Shown: positions 1 to 7,814 of the stretch, piece after piece | Layout: each line of letters opens with the position of its first letter | Position numbering within the stretch: position 1 is the first letter of the stretch | Assembly: GCA_910584405.1 (NCBI GenBank) | Contig: CAJUAL010000002.1 | Location: 147,425 to 211,424, forward strand | Direction of reading: 5' to 3' | Source: an uncultured Vampirovibrio sp. | Lineage (GTDB): Bacteria > Cyanobacteriota > Vampirovibrionia > Gastranaerophilales > Gastranaerophilaceae | DNA: 64,000 nucleotides | Position numbers and translations under genes: made by a program | The notes under the pieces: model-generated | The model's input: the letters and a program-made list of their open reading frames with translations, nothing else | Told to the model about the DNA's origin: nothing | The model's database searches: none

Positions 1-2
1 CA

Positions 3-1580
3 GCCGAAGAATTTGACAGAGCCGTATCTGTTTTCAAAATCGGCGGCGGGACATTTAATTCTGAGGTTTCTGATGAGAAATTAAACAAATTTAAACTGTT
101 TTTTGAAGCCTATCAGGAAAGCCTAAAAGAGTTTAACCTTATAGATTATGATGATATGCTGACTGGTTCGGTTAAAATATTGAAGGAAAATCCCGACATT
201 TTGGCGCATTATCAGGAAATTTGTGAGTATATTATTGAAGATGAGGCGCAGGATTCATCTTCCGTTCAGCAGGAATTGATTGCGCTTTTATCTGGTAAAC
301 ACAAAAATATAATCCGTTGCGGAGATGTGAACCAATCTATTACGGCAACTTTTTCAAACGCTGATGTTGAAGGTTTTAGAAGATTTATTACTGAAAATTA
401 TAATGTTTCGATGAACTGTTCTCAGCGTTGTACAAAAGATGTTTGGGAATTTGCAAACAATCTTGTTGAAAATTCTTCTCAAAATGACGATACAAAAGAT
501 GCATTTTTCAAAATGTTTATGGCACCCGTTGAGGGACGTAATCCTAAATCTGACAGAGCACAGGCTGTTGAAGGTAAGGTTTTTGACTCAGGACTTGAAG
601 AGAAAAATTATGTTCTCAAAGTTATAAAAGAAACTTTGTCAAAAAATCCTGATTACACTGTTGGAATTTTGCTGCGTAATAATTATCAGGTTGCGTCTTG
701 GCAAAGCTTGATTGAAAACAGCGGGTTGAAGGTTATTACAAGAAACCAATGTTTAGAGCAAAAATCGATATTCAAAGCAATTTATGCCGTAATGAAAATG
801 ATTTTGACACCGTTTGATAACGATGTAATCGCAACAAATTTTGAAATCCTGACGGATTTAGGGTTTTACAGGCGCGGACTTGCAGGCGAAATCAGAAAGT
901 ATGAAACCCCGTTTATTCAGGTTAATGCGGATAATATCGATAATCTTCCGTTGGAACAGTTTTACTGGGATTTAAATTACTGGGTAAGCCTTTGTTACCT
1001 TACACCTGATGAGTTAGCGGTTAAAATCGGAATGTACTTTTTCAAAAGTGAAATCGAAAAATCTAATATTCATCTGATTTCAACTTTGATTAAGAGAATT
1101 TGTATAAGAAATAATTCGCTTGAATATGCGTTAAACCGACTTTCTGAACTTTCTAAGAAACCTAATTTGAGCGGGTTTAAGTTCTTCTCAGAAGAAGATG
1201 AAGATGATAAATCATTTTTGGCGGGCAAAGTTCAGATTATGACTATGCACAAGTCAAAAGGGGATGAATTTAATCTGGTATTTTTACCTGAAATGAGCGA
1301 AAAAAATCTTCCGTTAACGCTTGATGGGATAAGTTTGAAGTCTTCGGATTTTATGGAATCGGTTAAAAATCTTAACCCGAGTTATACAAAAAAATCAGAG
1401 TATGAATTGAAACAAGAAATTCTTGCCGAGAATTTGCGATTGCTTTACGTGGCAATTACCAGAGCTAAAAACAGACTTATTTTTACGGTGTCCTCAAAAA
1501 GTAAAACCCGTTACGGTAAAGAACAGAAAAATGATCCGAGTACTATTTTTGAGCATATGATGGAGGGGGGTAATGTTTAA
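3..1580 (+). CDS. UvrD/Rep-family (AddA-like) DNA helicase, 5' end cut by window
   Basis: The reading frame is open from the window edge, so the N-terminus including Walker A is missing; about 525 codons remain. Superfamily 1 helicase motifs are visible in order: a DYDDML stretch near visible residue 50, the DEAQD Walker B box near 80, GDVNQSI (motif III) near 107, TMHKSKGDEFN (motif V) near 416, and YVAITRAKNRL (motif VI) near 486. UvrD-type enzymes translocate 3'-5' on single-stranded DNA using ATP. The next gene overlaps it and encodes a RecB-like nuclease, so an AddAB-like repair pair is the likely context (inference). UvrD or PcrA proper is the alternative. Confidence 0.9.
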   Translation, partial: AEEFDRAVSVFKIGGGTFNSEVSDEKLNKFKLFFEAYQESLKEFNLIDYDDMLTGSVKILKENPDILAHYQEICEYIIEDEAQDSSSVQQELIALLSGKHKNIIRCGDVNQSITATFSNADVEGFRRFITENYNVSMNCSQRCTKDVWEFANNLVENSSQNDDTKDAFFKMFMAPVEGRNPKSDRAQAVEGKVFDSGLEEKNYVLKVIKETLSKNPDYTVGILLRNNYQVASWQSLIENSGLKVITRNQCLEQKSIFKAIYAVMKMILTPFDNDVIATNFEILTDLGFYRRGLAGEIRKYETPFIQVNADNIDNLPLEQFYWDLNYWVSLCYLTPDELAVKIGMYFFKSEIEKSNIHLISTLIKRICIRNNSLEYALNRLSELSKKPNLSGFKFFSEEDEDDKSFLAGKVQIMTMHKSKGDEFNLVFLPEMSEKNLPLTLDGISLKSSDFMESVKNLNPSYTKKSEYELKQEILAENLRLLYVAITRAKNRLIFTVSSKSKTRYGKEQKNDPSTIFEHMMEGGNV

Positions 1581-2211
1581 TAATTTTTCGCCTAATATGT
1601 TAAAAACATATCAATCCTGTCCAAGGAAATATTACTATCAGTATGTTGAAAATATTCAGGTTCCGAAGTCTTCCCTGCCTTTTGAAAAAGGTAAAAAGAT
1701 TCACGCACTTGCAAATTATTTCCTTCAGGGGGTAAATATATCTAGGATTGAAACCTCGTTAAATGAAAATGAGCGGCAGGCATGGGTGCGTCTGTTAAAT
1801 AATAATTATTTTAAAATGGAAGCTGTGCAAAGTGAATATACTTTGTCTTGTAAACTCGGTGATTTTTGGGTCGGCGGAAGATTGGATGCCGTTGTAAAAG
1901 ATGGTGAAAACTATTATATTTTAGATTATAAAACAGGTTCAATTCCTAAAAATCCTGAATATGATTTTCAAACAATGGTTTATTTGCTTTGCCTTGACAG
2001 GGTTTTAGGTTCCTATGAGTCATTGTCTTTTGTGTATATAAATTTGAAAGAAAACAAAGATTTTATAATAAAATTTAATCCTGAACTTAAGTTAAAATAT
2101 GAAGAGTTAGTTGAAGAAGCTTGTCAAAAAATAAGTTCTGATACTCTTTATAATCCGTCTGAAACAGCCTGTCAAAGATGTGAATATTCTAAGATTTGTT
2201 CAGCTATTTAA
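1573..2211 (+). CDS. PD-(D/E)XK (RecB/Cas4-like) nuclease with Fe-S cysteines
   Basis: A 212-residue protein starting inside the last codons of the helicase gene (8-base overlap), so the two are probably translationally coupled. It has an N-terminal SPNMLKTYQSCPRKYYY-like segment, the nuclease core YILDYKTGS near residue 118 (the D and K of the PD-(D/E)XK fold), and a C-terminal CQRCEYSKIC cluster. With the early cysteine in SCPRK this gives the four cysteines of the 4Fe-4S nuclease form seen in AddB and Cas4. No cas genes or CRISPR repeats are nearby, so a DNA-repair exonuclease partner of the helicase is preferred over Cas4. A run of six G just ahead of the start serves as a strong ribosome-binding site. 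Confidence 0.88.
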   Translation: MFNNFSPNMLKTYQSCPRKYYYQYVENIQVPKSSLPFEKGKKIHALANYFLQGVNISRIETSLNENERQAWVRLLNNNYFKMEAVQSEYTLSCKLGDFWVGGRLDAVVKDGENYYILDYKTGSIPKNPEYDFQTMVYLLCLDRVLGSYESLSFVYINLKENKDFIIKFNPELKLKYEELVEEACQKISSDTLYNPSETACQRCEYSKICSAI

Positions 2212-2254
2212 TTCAAAATCTAGTACTTCTATGATGTATACTTAACAATTCAGT

Positions 2255-2351
2255 TGTCATTCCGGGCTTTGACCCGGAATCTGTCAATGCTGATATATTT
2301 CATCAGGGTTTTTATTAGCATGGATAGACTCTGAATTAAATTCAGAGTGAC
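2255..2351. repeat. Dispersed double-hairpin palindromic repeat, copy A
   Basis: About 97 bases starting TGTCATTCCGGG and ending AGAGTGAC. It forms two short hairpins: ATTCCGGG/CCCGGAAT near 2260-2280 and ACTCTGAAT/ATTCAGAGT near 2327-2348, joined by a TCAATGCTGATA-like spacer. The same layout recurs near 3919-4016 and 17571-17679. It sits between two genes on the same strand. This resembles the dispersed palindromic elements known from many bacterial genomes; function here is unknown. Confidence 0.75.
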
Positions 2352-2364
2352 CTTTTTATTTTTA

Positions 2365-2392
2365 TTTACCCTCCTCCTGTTCATGTTATAAT
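2365..2392 (+). promoter_or_regulatory. Sigma-70-type promoter for the permease gene
   Basis: TTTACC at 2365-2370 and a perfect TATAAT at 2387-2392 are separated by 16 bases. The start codon with its AAAGGGAGA ribosome-binding site lies about 30 bases downstream. Assigned by eye only. Confidence 0.55.
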
Positions 2393-2421
2393 TAACTTTG
2401 TATAAAGGGAGAAATATAAAG

Positions 2422-3744
2422 ATGTTAGATTTTATTCACACGCATGGCATGCTTATTTCAGGTGCAATTCTTTTAATTGCATACGTTTTTATTGCCAGCG
2501 AAAAAATTCAAAAATCTGTAGTCGCACTTGTCGGCGCATCGTTGACAATGTTACTCGGATTGATTCCGTTATCTTTACACTTGGAAGATAACGTAAAAGG
2601 TGTTTTTGAATACGTCGATTTTGAAGTGATTTTTTTACTTATCGGTATGATGATTATCGTTAATATCGCAAGCCGAAGTGGTGTATTCAAATGGATGGCG
2701 CTTAATTTATTGAAAGCAACAAAAGGGCACCCGAAAACTGTTTTGTTTGCTCTTGCTGCATTTACGGCAATAGCTTCAGCATTTTTGGATAACGTTACAA
2801 CAGTTGTTCTTATGATGCCTATTACTTTTGTTATTGCAAAAGAATTTGAAACAGATCCTGTACCGTTTTTAATTACAGAAGTTCTTGCTTCAAATATTGG
2901 TGGTACAGCAACTTTAATCGGTGATCCGCCGAATATCATTATTGGTACCCGTGCAGGTTTAAGTTTTATGGACTTTGTTAAAGAATTAACTCCGATTATT
3001 TTTGTAATTTTCCTTATTGCAGTTGGAACTTTGGTATTCTTATTTAGAAAAGGACTTAAAGCCACTCCTGAAAAAATGGAACATATTGCAAATTTGGATA
3101 ATTCTAAAACAATTACTGACAAAAACTTAATGATTCGTTCGGTAATTACTCTTGCTCTTGTAATATTAGGATTCGTAACTCATGATATTACACATATTTC
3201 AGCATTTGTATTTGCTGTTGCAGGTGCTTCGTTCTTATTATTGTTCGAAAAACCTAAAGAAATTTACCGTGATGTTGAATGGTTAACAATCTTCTTCTTT
3301 ATCGGTTTATTTATCATTATTGGCGGATTTGAAGCTAACGGCGGTATTAAGTTCCTTGCCGATCAATTGATTACATTGACTCACGGAAGTCTTGAAGCTG
3401 CAACTATGATTATCCTTTGGGCTTCAGGTATTTTATCAGGTATTATCGATAATATTCCGTATACAGCTACAATGGCACCGTTGATTTCAGAACTTATAAA
3501 CCCTGCTAATCCTAACGCTATTACCGGTCACACACATGCTCTATGGTGGGCACTATCACTGGGTGCATGTTTAGGCGGTAACCTTACAATAATCGGTGCA
3601 GCAGCTAACGTTTTGGTAAGTGAAACGGCGGCTTCTAAAGGTTATAAAATTTCGTTCTTAAGATTTATGAAATACGGCGCATTAGTTACGTTTATTTCAT
3701 TAACGTTAAGTTCAGTTTATTTGTATTTTAAATATTTACATTAA
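2422..3744 (+). CDS. ArsB/NhaD-superfamily (CitMHS-type) ion permease
   Basis: A 440-residue, very hydrophobic protein with about 11-12 membrane segments. The family signature lies in GGTATLIGDPPNIIIG near residue 162 and is echoed in the second half by GACLGGNLTIIGAAANVLV, as expected for the inverted repeat of the ion-transporter superfamily. Members move arsenite, sodium/proton or dicarboxylates across the inner membrane; the substrate cannot be read here. The ATG at 2422 follows an AAAGGGAGA ribosome-binding site; an upstream TTG would add eight codons and is not favoured. No ars genes adjoin it, so an NhaD-like antiporter is as likely as ArsB. Confidence 0.85.
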   Translation: MLDFIHTHGMLISGAILLIAYVFIASEKIQKSVVALVGASLTMLLGLIPLSLHLEDNVKGVFEYVDFEVIFLLIGMMIIVNIASRSGVFKWMALNLLKATKGHPKTVLFALAAFTAIASAFLDNVTTVVLMMPITFVIAKEFETDPVPFLITEVLASNIGGTATLIGDPPNIIIGTRAGLSFMDFVKELTPIIFVIFLIAVGTLVFLFRKGLKATPEKMEHIANLDNSKTITDKNLMIRSVITLALVILGFVTHDITHISAFVFAVAGASFLLLFEKPKEIYRDVEWLTIFFFIGLFIIIGGFEANGGIKFLADQLITLTHGSLEAATMIILWASGILSGIIDNIPYTATMAPLISELINPANPNAITGHTHALWWALSLGACLGGNLTIIGAAANVLVSETAASKGYKISFLRFMKYGALVTFISLTLSSVYLYFKYLH

Positions 3745-3751
3745 TTATTTA

Positions 3752-3777
3752 GCGACCCGCTTAAATAAGCGGGTCGC
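3752..3777 (+). terminator. Hairpin terminator after the permease gene
   Basis: GCGACCCGCTT pairs with AAGCGGGTCGC around a four-base loop, directly after the permease stop. The T-tract is weak (GTCTATTATA), so termination may be partial. Confidence 0.6.
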
Positions 3778-3800
3778 GTCTATTATAAAGGAGAAAAGTT

Positions 3801-3896
3801 ATGAAAAAGCAGACTATGGGGGTAAAAGAATTAAGTAATACTCCTAAAACTCAACAAGGGCTTAAATTTTCGGGGGGGGTAACTTTTATGGCTTAG
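3801..3896 (+). other. Out-of-frame leader ORF with G8 tract before pilin-like gene
   Basis: An ATG at 3801 has an excellent ribosome-binding site (AAAGGAG about eight bases upstream) and opens a 31-codon frame that stops at TAG 3894-3896. The frame contains a run of eight G at 3872-3879. With nine or six G the same frame would read through without a stop (…GGNFYGLAWSAFTSSV…) straight into the pilin-like frame at 3923. The pilin-like gene therefore seems either broken by a frameshift or switched by slipped-strand mispairing. A sequencing error in the homopolymer is the third possibility. Confidence 0.7.
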
Positions 3897-3918
3897 CGTG
3901 GAGTGCATTTACAAGTTC

Positions 3919-4016
3919 TGTCATGCTGAACTTGATTCAGCATCTATCAATGTTAATAAAAACCCTAACGGGACAAACTAACACTGATAGATTCCGTGTC
4001 GGGGCACGGAATGACT
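3919..4016. repeat. Palindromic repeat copy B, inside the pilin-like leader
   Basis: The same two-hairpin design as the copy at 2255-2351: ATGCTGAA/TTCAGCAT near 3923-3943 and ATTCCGTG/CACGGAAT near 3991-4012. It lies within the coding frame and contributes roughly 33 codons, a length divisible by three, so it does not break the frame. The flanks read AFTSS before it and KAFTLAEVL after it, which suggests insertion between leader and pilin helix. Confidence 0.75.
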
Positions 4017-4717
4017 ATAAAAAGGCATTTACCCTTGCGGAAGTTTTAATAACTCTCGGCGTAATCGGAATAGTCGCCGCAATAACAATACCCCTGATAA
4101 TAAATACATATCGACGAATAGCCTACCCTATGCAGTTAAAGGCTGTATATAGCAAACTTTTGGTGGCTCAGAAAACATTAAATGATGAATACGGAACTCC
4201 TGAACAGTGGCAATATAGAAGCCCTGATTCTGATTATAAGTATATTGAAGCAATTTTTAAGCGCTATGCAACAGAGCTTTCTGCAATATCTGTATATCCC
4301 CCGGGAAGTTATAATTATGAAAAAACGGGTGTATCTTCGAGTGTAAAGATGTTAAACGGACAAATTGCAAAAGCTGTTCCTGGTTGGGCAATATCTCATT
4401 ATATATATGAAGCTTGGTTTAATTATCGTATGCAGTTAAAAAGTGGAGCTACAATAGCAATGTTTTTTACAAATGGTACAAATGCTTTTGTTTTGTGGCC
4501 TTTAAATAACAAAAAGATGTATGCAGCTTTTTTGATAGATATAAACGGTTCATCACCTCCAAATATAATTGGGCGTGATATATTTGCGTTTGGATTAAAA
4601 GGCGGTAACAATTCAATTGTTCCATATATGGATGATACTGCTGATTGTAATAAACAGGGAGCAGGTTTATCTTGTTCGAGAAAAATTATACAAGACGGGT
4701 GGAAAATGAATTACTAA
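3923..4717 (+). CDS. Type IV pilin-like / prepilin N-terminal methylation protein (possibly phase-variable)
   Basis: The body of the protein carries the class III signal KAFTLAEVLITLG near residue 35, with Glu at +5 after the presumed cleavage site, followed by a hydrophobic helix, as in type IV pilins and type II secretion pseudopilins. The C-terminal part has the motif DINGSSPPNIIGRDIFAF, shared with the two other pilin-like proteins in the window. No ribosome-binding site precedes the ATG at 3923, and residues 1-33 are translated palindromic repeat, so the natural start is probably the ATG at 3801, which is out of frame in this sequence because of a G8 tract. The coordinates given are the intact open frame. 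The product would be inserted in the membrane after prepilin peptidase cleavage. Confidence 0.7.
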   Translation: MLNLIQHLSMLIKTLTGQTNTDRFRVGARNDYKKAFTLAEVLITLGVIGIVAAITIPLIINTYRRIAYPMQLKAVYSKLLVAQKTLNDEYGTPEQWQYRSPDSDYKYIEAIFKRYATELSAISVYPPGSYNYEKTGVSSSVKMLNGQIAKAVPGWAISHYIYEAWFNYRMQLKSGATIAMFFTNGTNAFVLWPLNNKKMYAAFLIDINGSSPPNIIGRDIFAFGLKGGNNSIVPYMDDTADCNKQGAGLSCSRKIIQDGWKMNY

Positions 4718-4722
4718 AATTT

Positions 4723-4938
4723 TTATATTTCTAATAAATCATTAATATCTACATTGAGAAAATCAGACAATTCTAATATTTTTCCAACAGATAAATTAAG
4801 AATACCTGATTCTATTTTTGCAACATAACTCCAGGATACACCCATAAGTTCTGAAAAAGTTTCTTGTGTGTATCCTTTTTGCATACGCGCTTTTTGAATA
4901 TTTTTACCAATCTGTTTTAATACATATTTTTTATCCAT
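4723..4938 (-). CDS. XRE-family HTH regulator next to pilin-like genes
   Basis: A 71-residue single-domain protein made almost wholly of a Cro/C1-type helix-turn-helix: GKNIQKARMQKGYTQETFSELMG, then SWSYVAKIESG with the usual I-E-S-G recognition-helix end, then the LSVGKILELSDFLNVDINDLL tail. It is transcribed away from the pilin-like gene at 5020 and converges on the one ending at 4717. The pilin promoter between them carries a 20-base palindrome on its -10 box, the likely operator of this protein (inference). A second, differently sequenced XRE/pilin pair occurs at 55845-56893. Confidence 0.9.
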   Translation of the reverse strand: MDKKYVLKQIGKNIQKARMQKGYTQETFSELMGVSWSYVAKIESGILNLSVGKILELSDFLNVDINDLLEI

Positions 4939-4972
4939 ATTGTTATTATCTGATTATTGATATATTTTTGTA

Positions 4973-5006
4973 TTGACATATAATGGTATTCAATTATAAT
5001 TGAATA
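4973..5006 (+). promoter_or_regulatory. Strong promoter with palindromic operator on its -10 box
   Basis: TTGACA at 4973-4978 and TATAAT at 4995-5000 are 16 bases apart, matching consensus exactly. A perfect 20-base palindrome (half-site TATTCAATTA) spans 4987-5006 and covers the -10. Its place between a small XRE gene and a pilin-like gene suggests repression by that XRE protein. Confidence 0.8.
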
Positions 5007-5019
5007 ATAAGAGGTGCTT

Positions 5020-5730
5020 ATGAAAAAGATTTTTGGTTTTACATTGGCTGAAACATTAATAACCCTTGGGATTATCGGGGTTGTTGCGGCTATTACAATA
5101 CCTGTATTGATGCAGAATTACCAGAAAAAAGTATTAATCGCAAAGGCAAAACAGGGGCATTCAATATTAGAAAACTCTATCAGACGTTATATGGCAGATA
5201 ACGGGTGTGATGATATGCTGTGTTTGTTTGATGTAACAAAATCCACGGAAGAAATTGTAAGAGAATTTTCATCGGTTGTAAAATCTTCTCATATTTGTAC
5301 TAAATTCGAAAAGAAGTTTTGTTCGGGCTATGCCTTAAAAAATAATAATCCTAAAGGAGCTTATAAAGTTGATGGTAAATATGCTGCGGGTGATTCTTTC
5401 GGTTATTTGTGGCGAATTTATTTGCCAAACGGTATTTCTTATGTAATTAGAATGAGCGAAGGTTCTTGTGTTGTTAAAGGTGAGTCGATAGTAAGGGATG
5501 AAAACGGTTATGATACAGGAAAGCGTAATCCTTGGACACTTGATAGATGTGCACTTGTTTATATGGATACAAATGGAATACAGGGACCTAATCAGTTTGG
5601 GGCTGATGTTTTTCGATACGATGTAAGATCTGATGGGAAAATTTATCCTTCTGGAAATTATATAAAAAATATAATAAATAAAAATTATATTGATTATAAA
5701 CCGTATAATTTAGGAGCAGAGGCAAAATAA
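5020..5730 (+). CDS. Type IV pilin-like protein (prepilin N-terminal methylation domain)
   Basis: A 236-residue protein. The leader MKKIFG is followed directly by FTLAETLITLG, a classic G|F prepilin cleavage site with Glu at +5, and a hydrophobic helix IIGVVAAITIPVLM. The globular part has several cysteines (DNGCDDMLC, HICTKFEKKFC, RCALVY) that may form disulfides. MDTNGIQGPNQFGADVFRYD matches the DxNG-PN-GxDxF motif of the other two pilin-like proteins. The ATG at 5020 has AAGAGG five bases upstream; a GTG at 5014 is less likely. The gene has its own strong promoter, probably under control of the divergent XRE gene. Role as major pilin, minor pilin or pseudopilin is open. Confidence 0.88.
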   Translation: MKKIFGFTLAETLITLGIIGVVAAITIPVLMQNYQKKVLIAKAKQGHSILENSIRRYMADNGCDDMLCLFDVTKSTEEIVREFSSVVKSSHICTKFEKKFCSGYALKNNNPKGAYKVDGKYAAGDSFGYLWRIYLPNGISYVIRMSEGSCVVKGESIVRDENGYDTGKRNPWTLDRCALVYMDTNGIQGPNQFGADVFRYDVRSDGKIYPSGNYIKNIINKNYIDYKPYNLGAEAK

Positions 5731-5736
5731 ATAGAA

Positions 5737-5763
5737 CAGCGGGACGGCTTTGCCGTCCCGCTG
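5737..5763. terminator. Terminator-like hairpin between convergent genes
   Basis: A perfect 12-bp stem (CAGCGGGACGGC with GCCGTCCCGCTG) and a 3-base loop lie between the pilin-like gene and the oppositely oriented SLH gene. There is no long T-tract on the plus side; the minus side runs into TTCTATTTATTTT, so it may serve both genes. Confidence 0.6.
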
Positions 5764-5804
5764 TCTATGATGATGACAGTCAACTACAATCTTTTTAGGT
5801 GTAA

Positions 5805-7814
5805 TTATTCATTACATCCAAAAGCGATAGTAAGGTGTTCTCTTGGATTTACAGCAGATATTTTGTATCCGCGAGGATCAACAAGGTAAGCAAATTCATC
5901 ACCGGTAGTTTGGAACAAGCCCATTGTACCTGATAAAGCTGTTCTTGTGATATCAACAGGGGCTTTAACAGTTTCGAATAAGCCGTCGCCCAAGTTTCTT
6001 GCAGCAGCTCCGAATTGACCTTGGAATGCGTGTCCTAACATGTAACCTGCATCATTTGATACGTTTTCAACAGCGTTACCTAAGTTAGTGACAATACCGC
6101 CGGCTGTTCTGCCAACAACACCGACTAATGAACCAGCCCAAGTGAATGGCATTTCGACAAGTCTTGCTACAGGGTTAACGTTTTTAGATTTGTTAATTTG
6201 TGCCTGTAAGATTTGTTTAGGCAGTTTGGTTTTGCAATCTCCGTTTTTGATTTCTGTAAAGGCAAGTTTTAAAGCACCTTTTTCGCATCCTGATGGTCTG
6301 ATAACTTCAACAACCTGACCTGTTACGGTTGAACCGCAAGGATAAGTTACGCCGTTGATTGTTACATCTTCAAGAGTGTTTGCTCTGAAATATTGTCCTA
6401 CGTGTGAAGATTTAGCTGTAAGTTGGTCTATCATTGATAATTGCAATGTAGGAATTTTAACTATTTCTTCGTGTTCAATCAAAGCGTTTTTCTCGATTGG
6501 ACAAGCAGGGCAGATATTGTTTGCAGTTTTAGGGTTAGTATCGTAACCTAAAGCTACACGTACTGTTTGCATCATAGAAGCAACATCGGCACGAGATGCG
6601 TCTTTGTTAGGTAAAATCATATTTGGTGTAGGTGAATCTTTTAAAGCACCGTTTTCCAAAGATTTTGCAACAGGGATTCTTGCCCAGTCAGGAATCTTGT
6701 TACCGTCTGCGTAACGGCTTAAGATTTCATCGGCTTTACATTTATCGATGTCGCAAGTCATGCCTTTCGCAATTGAAGTTAAAGCTTCAACACGAGTTAC
6801 AGGCGCATTTGGTCTGAACTTGTGGTTAGGATAGCCTTTTAATAAATCTTCATCTACAGCTTTTGCAATAGCAGGGTTAGCCCAGTTGTTTCTAGGAACG
6901 TCTGTGAACATTGTATCTCTAGGCATATCACCGCAATTTAGGTTGAAACCTTTAACAAGCATAGTTGCAAATTCTGCGCGGGAAATATTTCTGTTTGGTT
7001 TGAATAAACCGTCAGGATAACCTACAACAACATCGTTTACCGCAAGTTTATCGATGTCGCATGCTGCCCAGTGGCTGTTTGGGACGTCGGGAAACATACA
7101 ACCGCCGAATGGAGCAGCTGCACCTGTGATATTTTGAATTTGTTGCGGGATTTCATAAGGAATTAATGATTTTTTGACCGCATTAATAGAATTTGATGTT
7201 TGAATGTCTATGGGGCAAGAAGCTCCGTTTGCACGACATTCATTTCTATCGATTAAAATTCCGTTATATTTATTCGGACATTCGTTCAAGCATGGCATTT
7301 GAGTAGCTGCACCTGTCATTTGACCGTCAGTTGCTACTGTCGTACCGCTGATAGATGATGACATTCTGCTTGCAGGACATCCTTTCATTGCTGTTTCTGT
7401 TGAAAAAATTGAGTTTGCAGGTTCACCTACATAGTTGTTAGAACCGTAAAGTGCTTGAGGATAACCGTAAACTTGTTTCATTTCAGATTTGTCAGGTTTT
7501 CCTGTTTGAGGGCAAAGAGCAGTTGACGGTACTGCAGGTTTGTCGCAGCTGATGTCATCTTTACATCCGCATTCTTCTTTTACGACAGGACATGGGTCTT
7601 TCTTTTTGCATCCGCAATCTTTTTTAACCTTTTTGCACTTGTTGCAAGTTTGTGGCTGTGGTGTTGCTACAGGACAAGCAGGACCTGTTACCACAGGCAG
7701 AGCTTCTGCCGGTGCTTGCGTATTGCACGGGCAAGCTGCCATTACTGAATTCAAGGAACACGTTGCTATTCCAACGGCAATCGCAGCTGCCACAGTTAGT
7801 TTTTTAATTGACAT
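5805..7814 (-). CDS. Exported SLH-domain protein with cysteine-rich N-terminus
   Basis: A 669-residue protein. Residues 1-26 form a signal peptide ending SVMA-A. Residues 27-100 are rich in Cys and Lys (CNKCKKVKKDCGCKKKDPC). Three S-layer-homology repeats follow near 241-290 (FPDVPNSHWA, VGYPDGLFKPNRNISRAEFATML), 303-352 (FTDVPRNNWA, KGYPNHKFRPNAPVTRVEAL) and 365-422 (a weaker copy). The C-terminal third is unassigned. SLH domains tie proteins to peptidoglycan-linked polymers; in Cyanobacteria they occur at the N-terminus of OprB-type porins, but no clear beta-barrel is visible here. AAGGAGG precedes the start. It could be a structural envelope anchor; function beyond that is unknown. Confidence 0.85.
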   Translation of the reverse strand: MSIKKLTVAAAIAVGIATCSLNSVMAACPCNTQAPAEALPVVTGPACPVATPQPQTCNKCKKVKKDCGCKKKDPCPVVKEECGCKDDISCDKPAVPSTALCPQTGKPDKSEMKQVYGYPQALYGSNNYVGEPANSIFSTETAMKGCPASRMSSSISGTTVATDGQMTGAATQMPCLNECPNKYNGILIDRNECRANGASCPIDIQTSNSINAVKKSLIPYEIPQQIQNITGAAAPFGGCMFPDVPNSHWAACDIDKLAVNDVVVGYPDGLFKPNRNISRAEFATMLVKGFNLNCGDMPRDTMFTDVPRNNWANPAIAKAVDEDLLKGYPNHKFRPNAPVTRVEALTSIAKGMTCDIDKCKADEILSRYADGNKIPDWARIPVAKSLENGALKDSPTPNMILPNKDASRADVASMMQTVRVALGYDTNPKTANNICPACPIEKNALIEHEEIVKIPTLQLSMIDQLTAKSSHVGQYFRANTLEDVTINGVTYPCGSTVTGQVVEVIRPSGCEKGALKLAFTEIKNGDCKTKLPKQILQAQINKSKNVNPVARLVEMPFTWAGSLVGVVGRTAGGIVTNLGNAVENVSNDAGYMLGHAFQGQFGAAARNLGDGLFETVKAPVDITRTALSGTMGLFQTTGDEFAYLVDPRGYKISAVNPREHLTIAFGCNE

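Noticed and set aside
1565..1570. G6 run at the helicase/nuclease junction as a phase-variable tract
   Set aside because: It lies at the very end of the helicase frame and acts as the ribosome-binding site of the next gene; a length change would alter only a few final residues.
1573..2211. Cas4 and a CRISPR locus
   Set aside because: No cas genes or repeat-spacer array are nearby; the overlap with a UvrD-like helicase favours an AddB-like repair nuclease.
2508..3122. Long minus-strand frame opposite the permease
   Set aside because: It is antisense to a strongly supported membrane protein gene, has no ribosome-binding site and low-quality composition.
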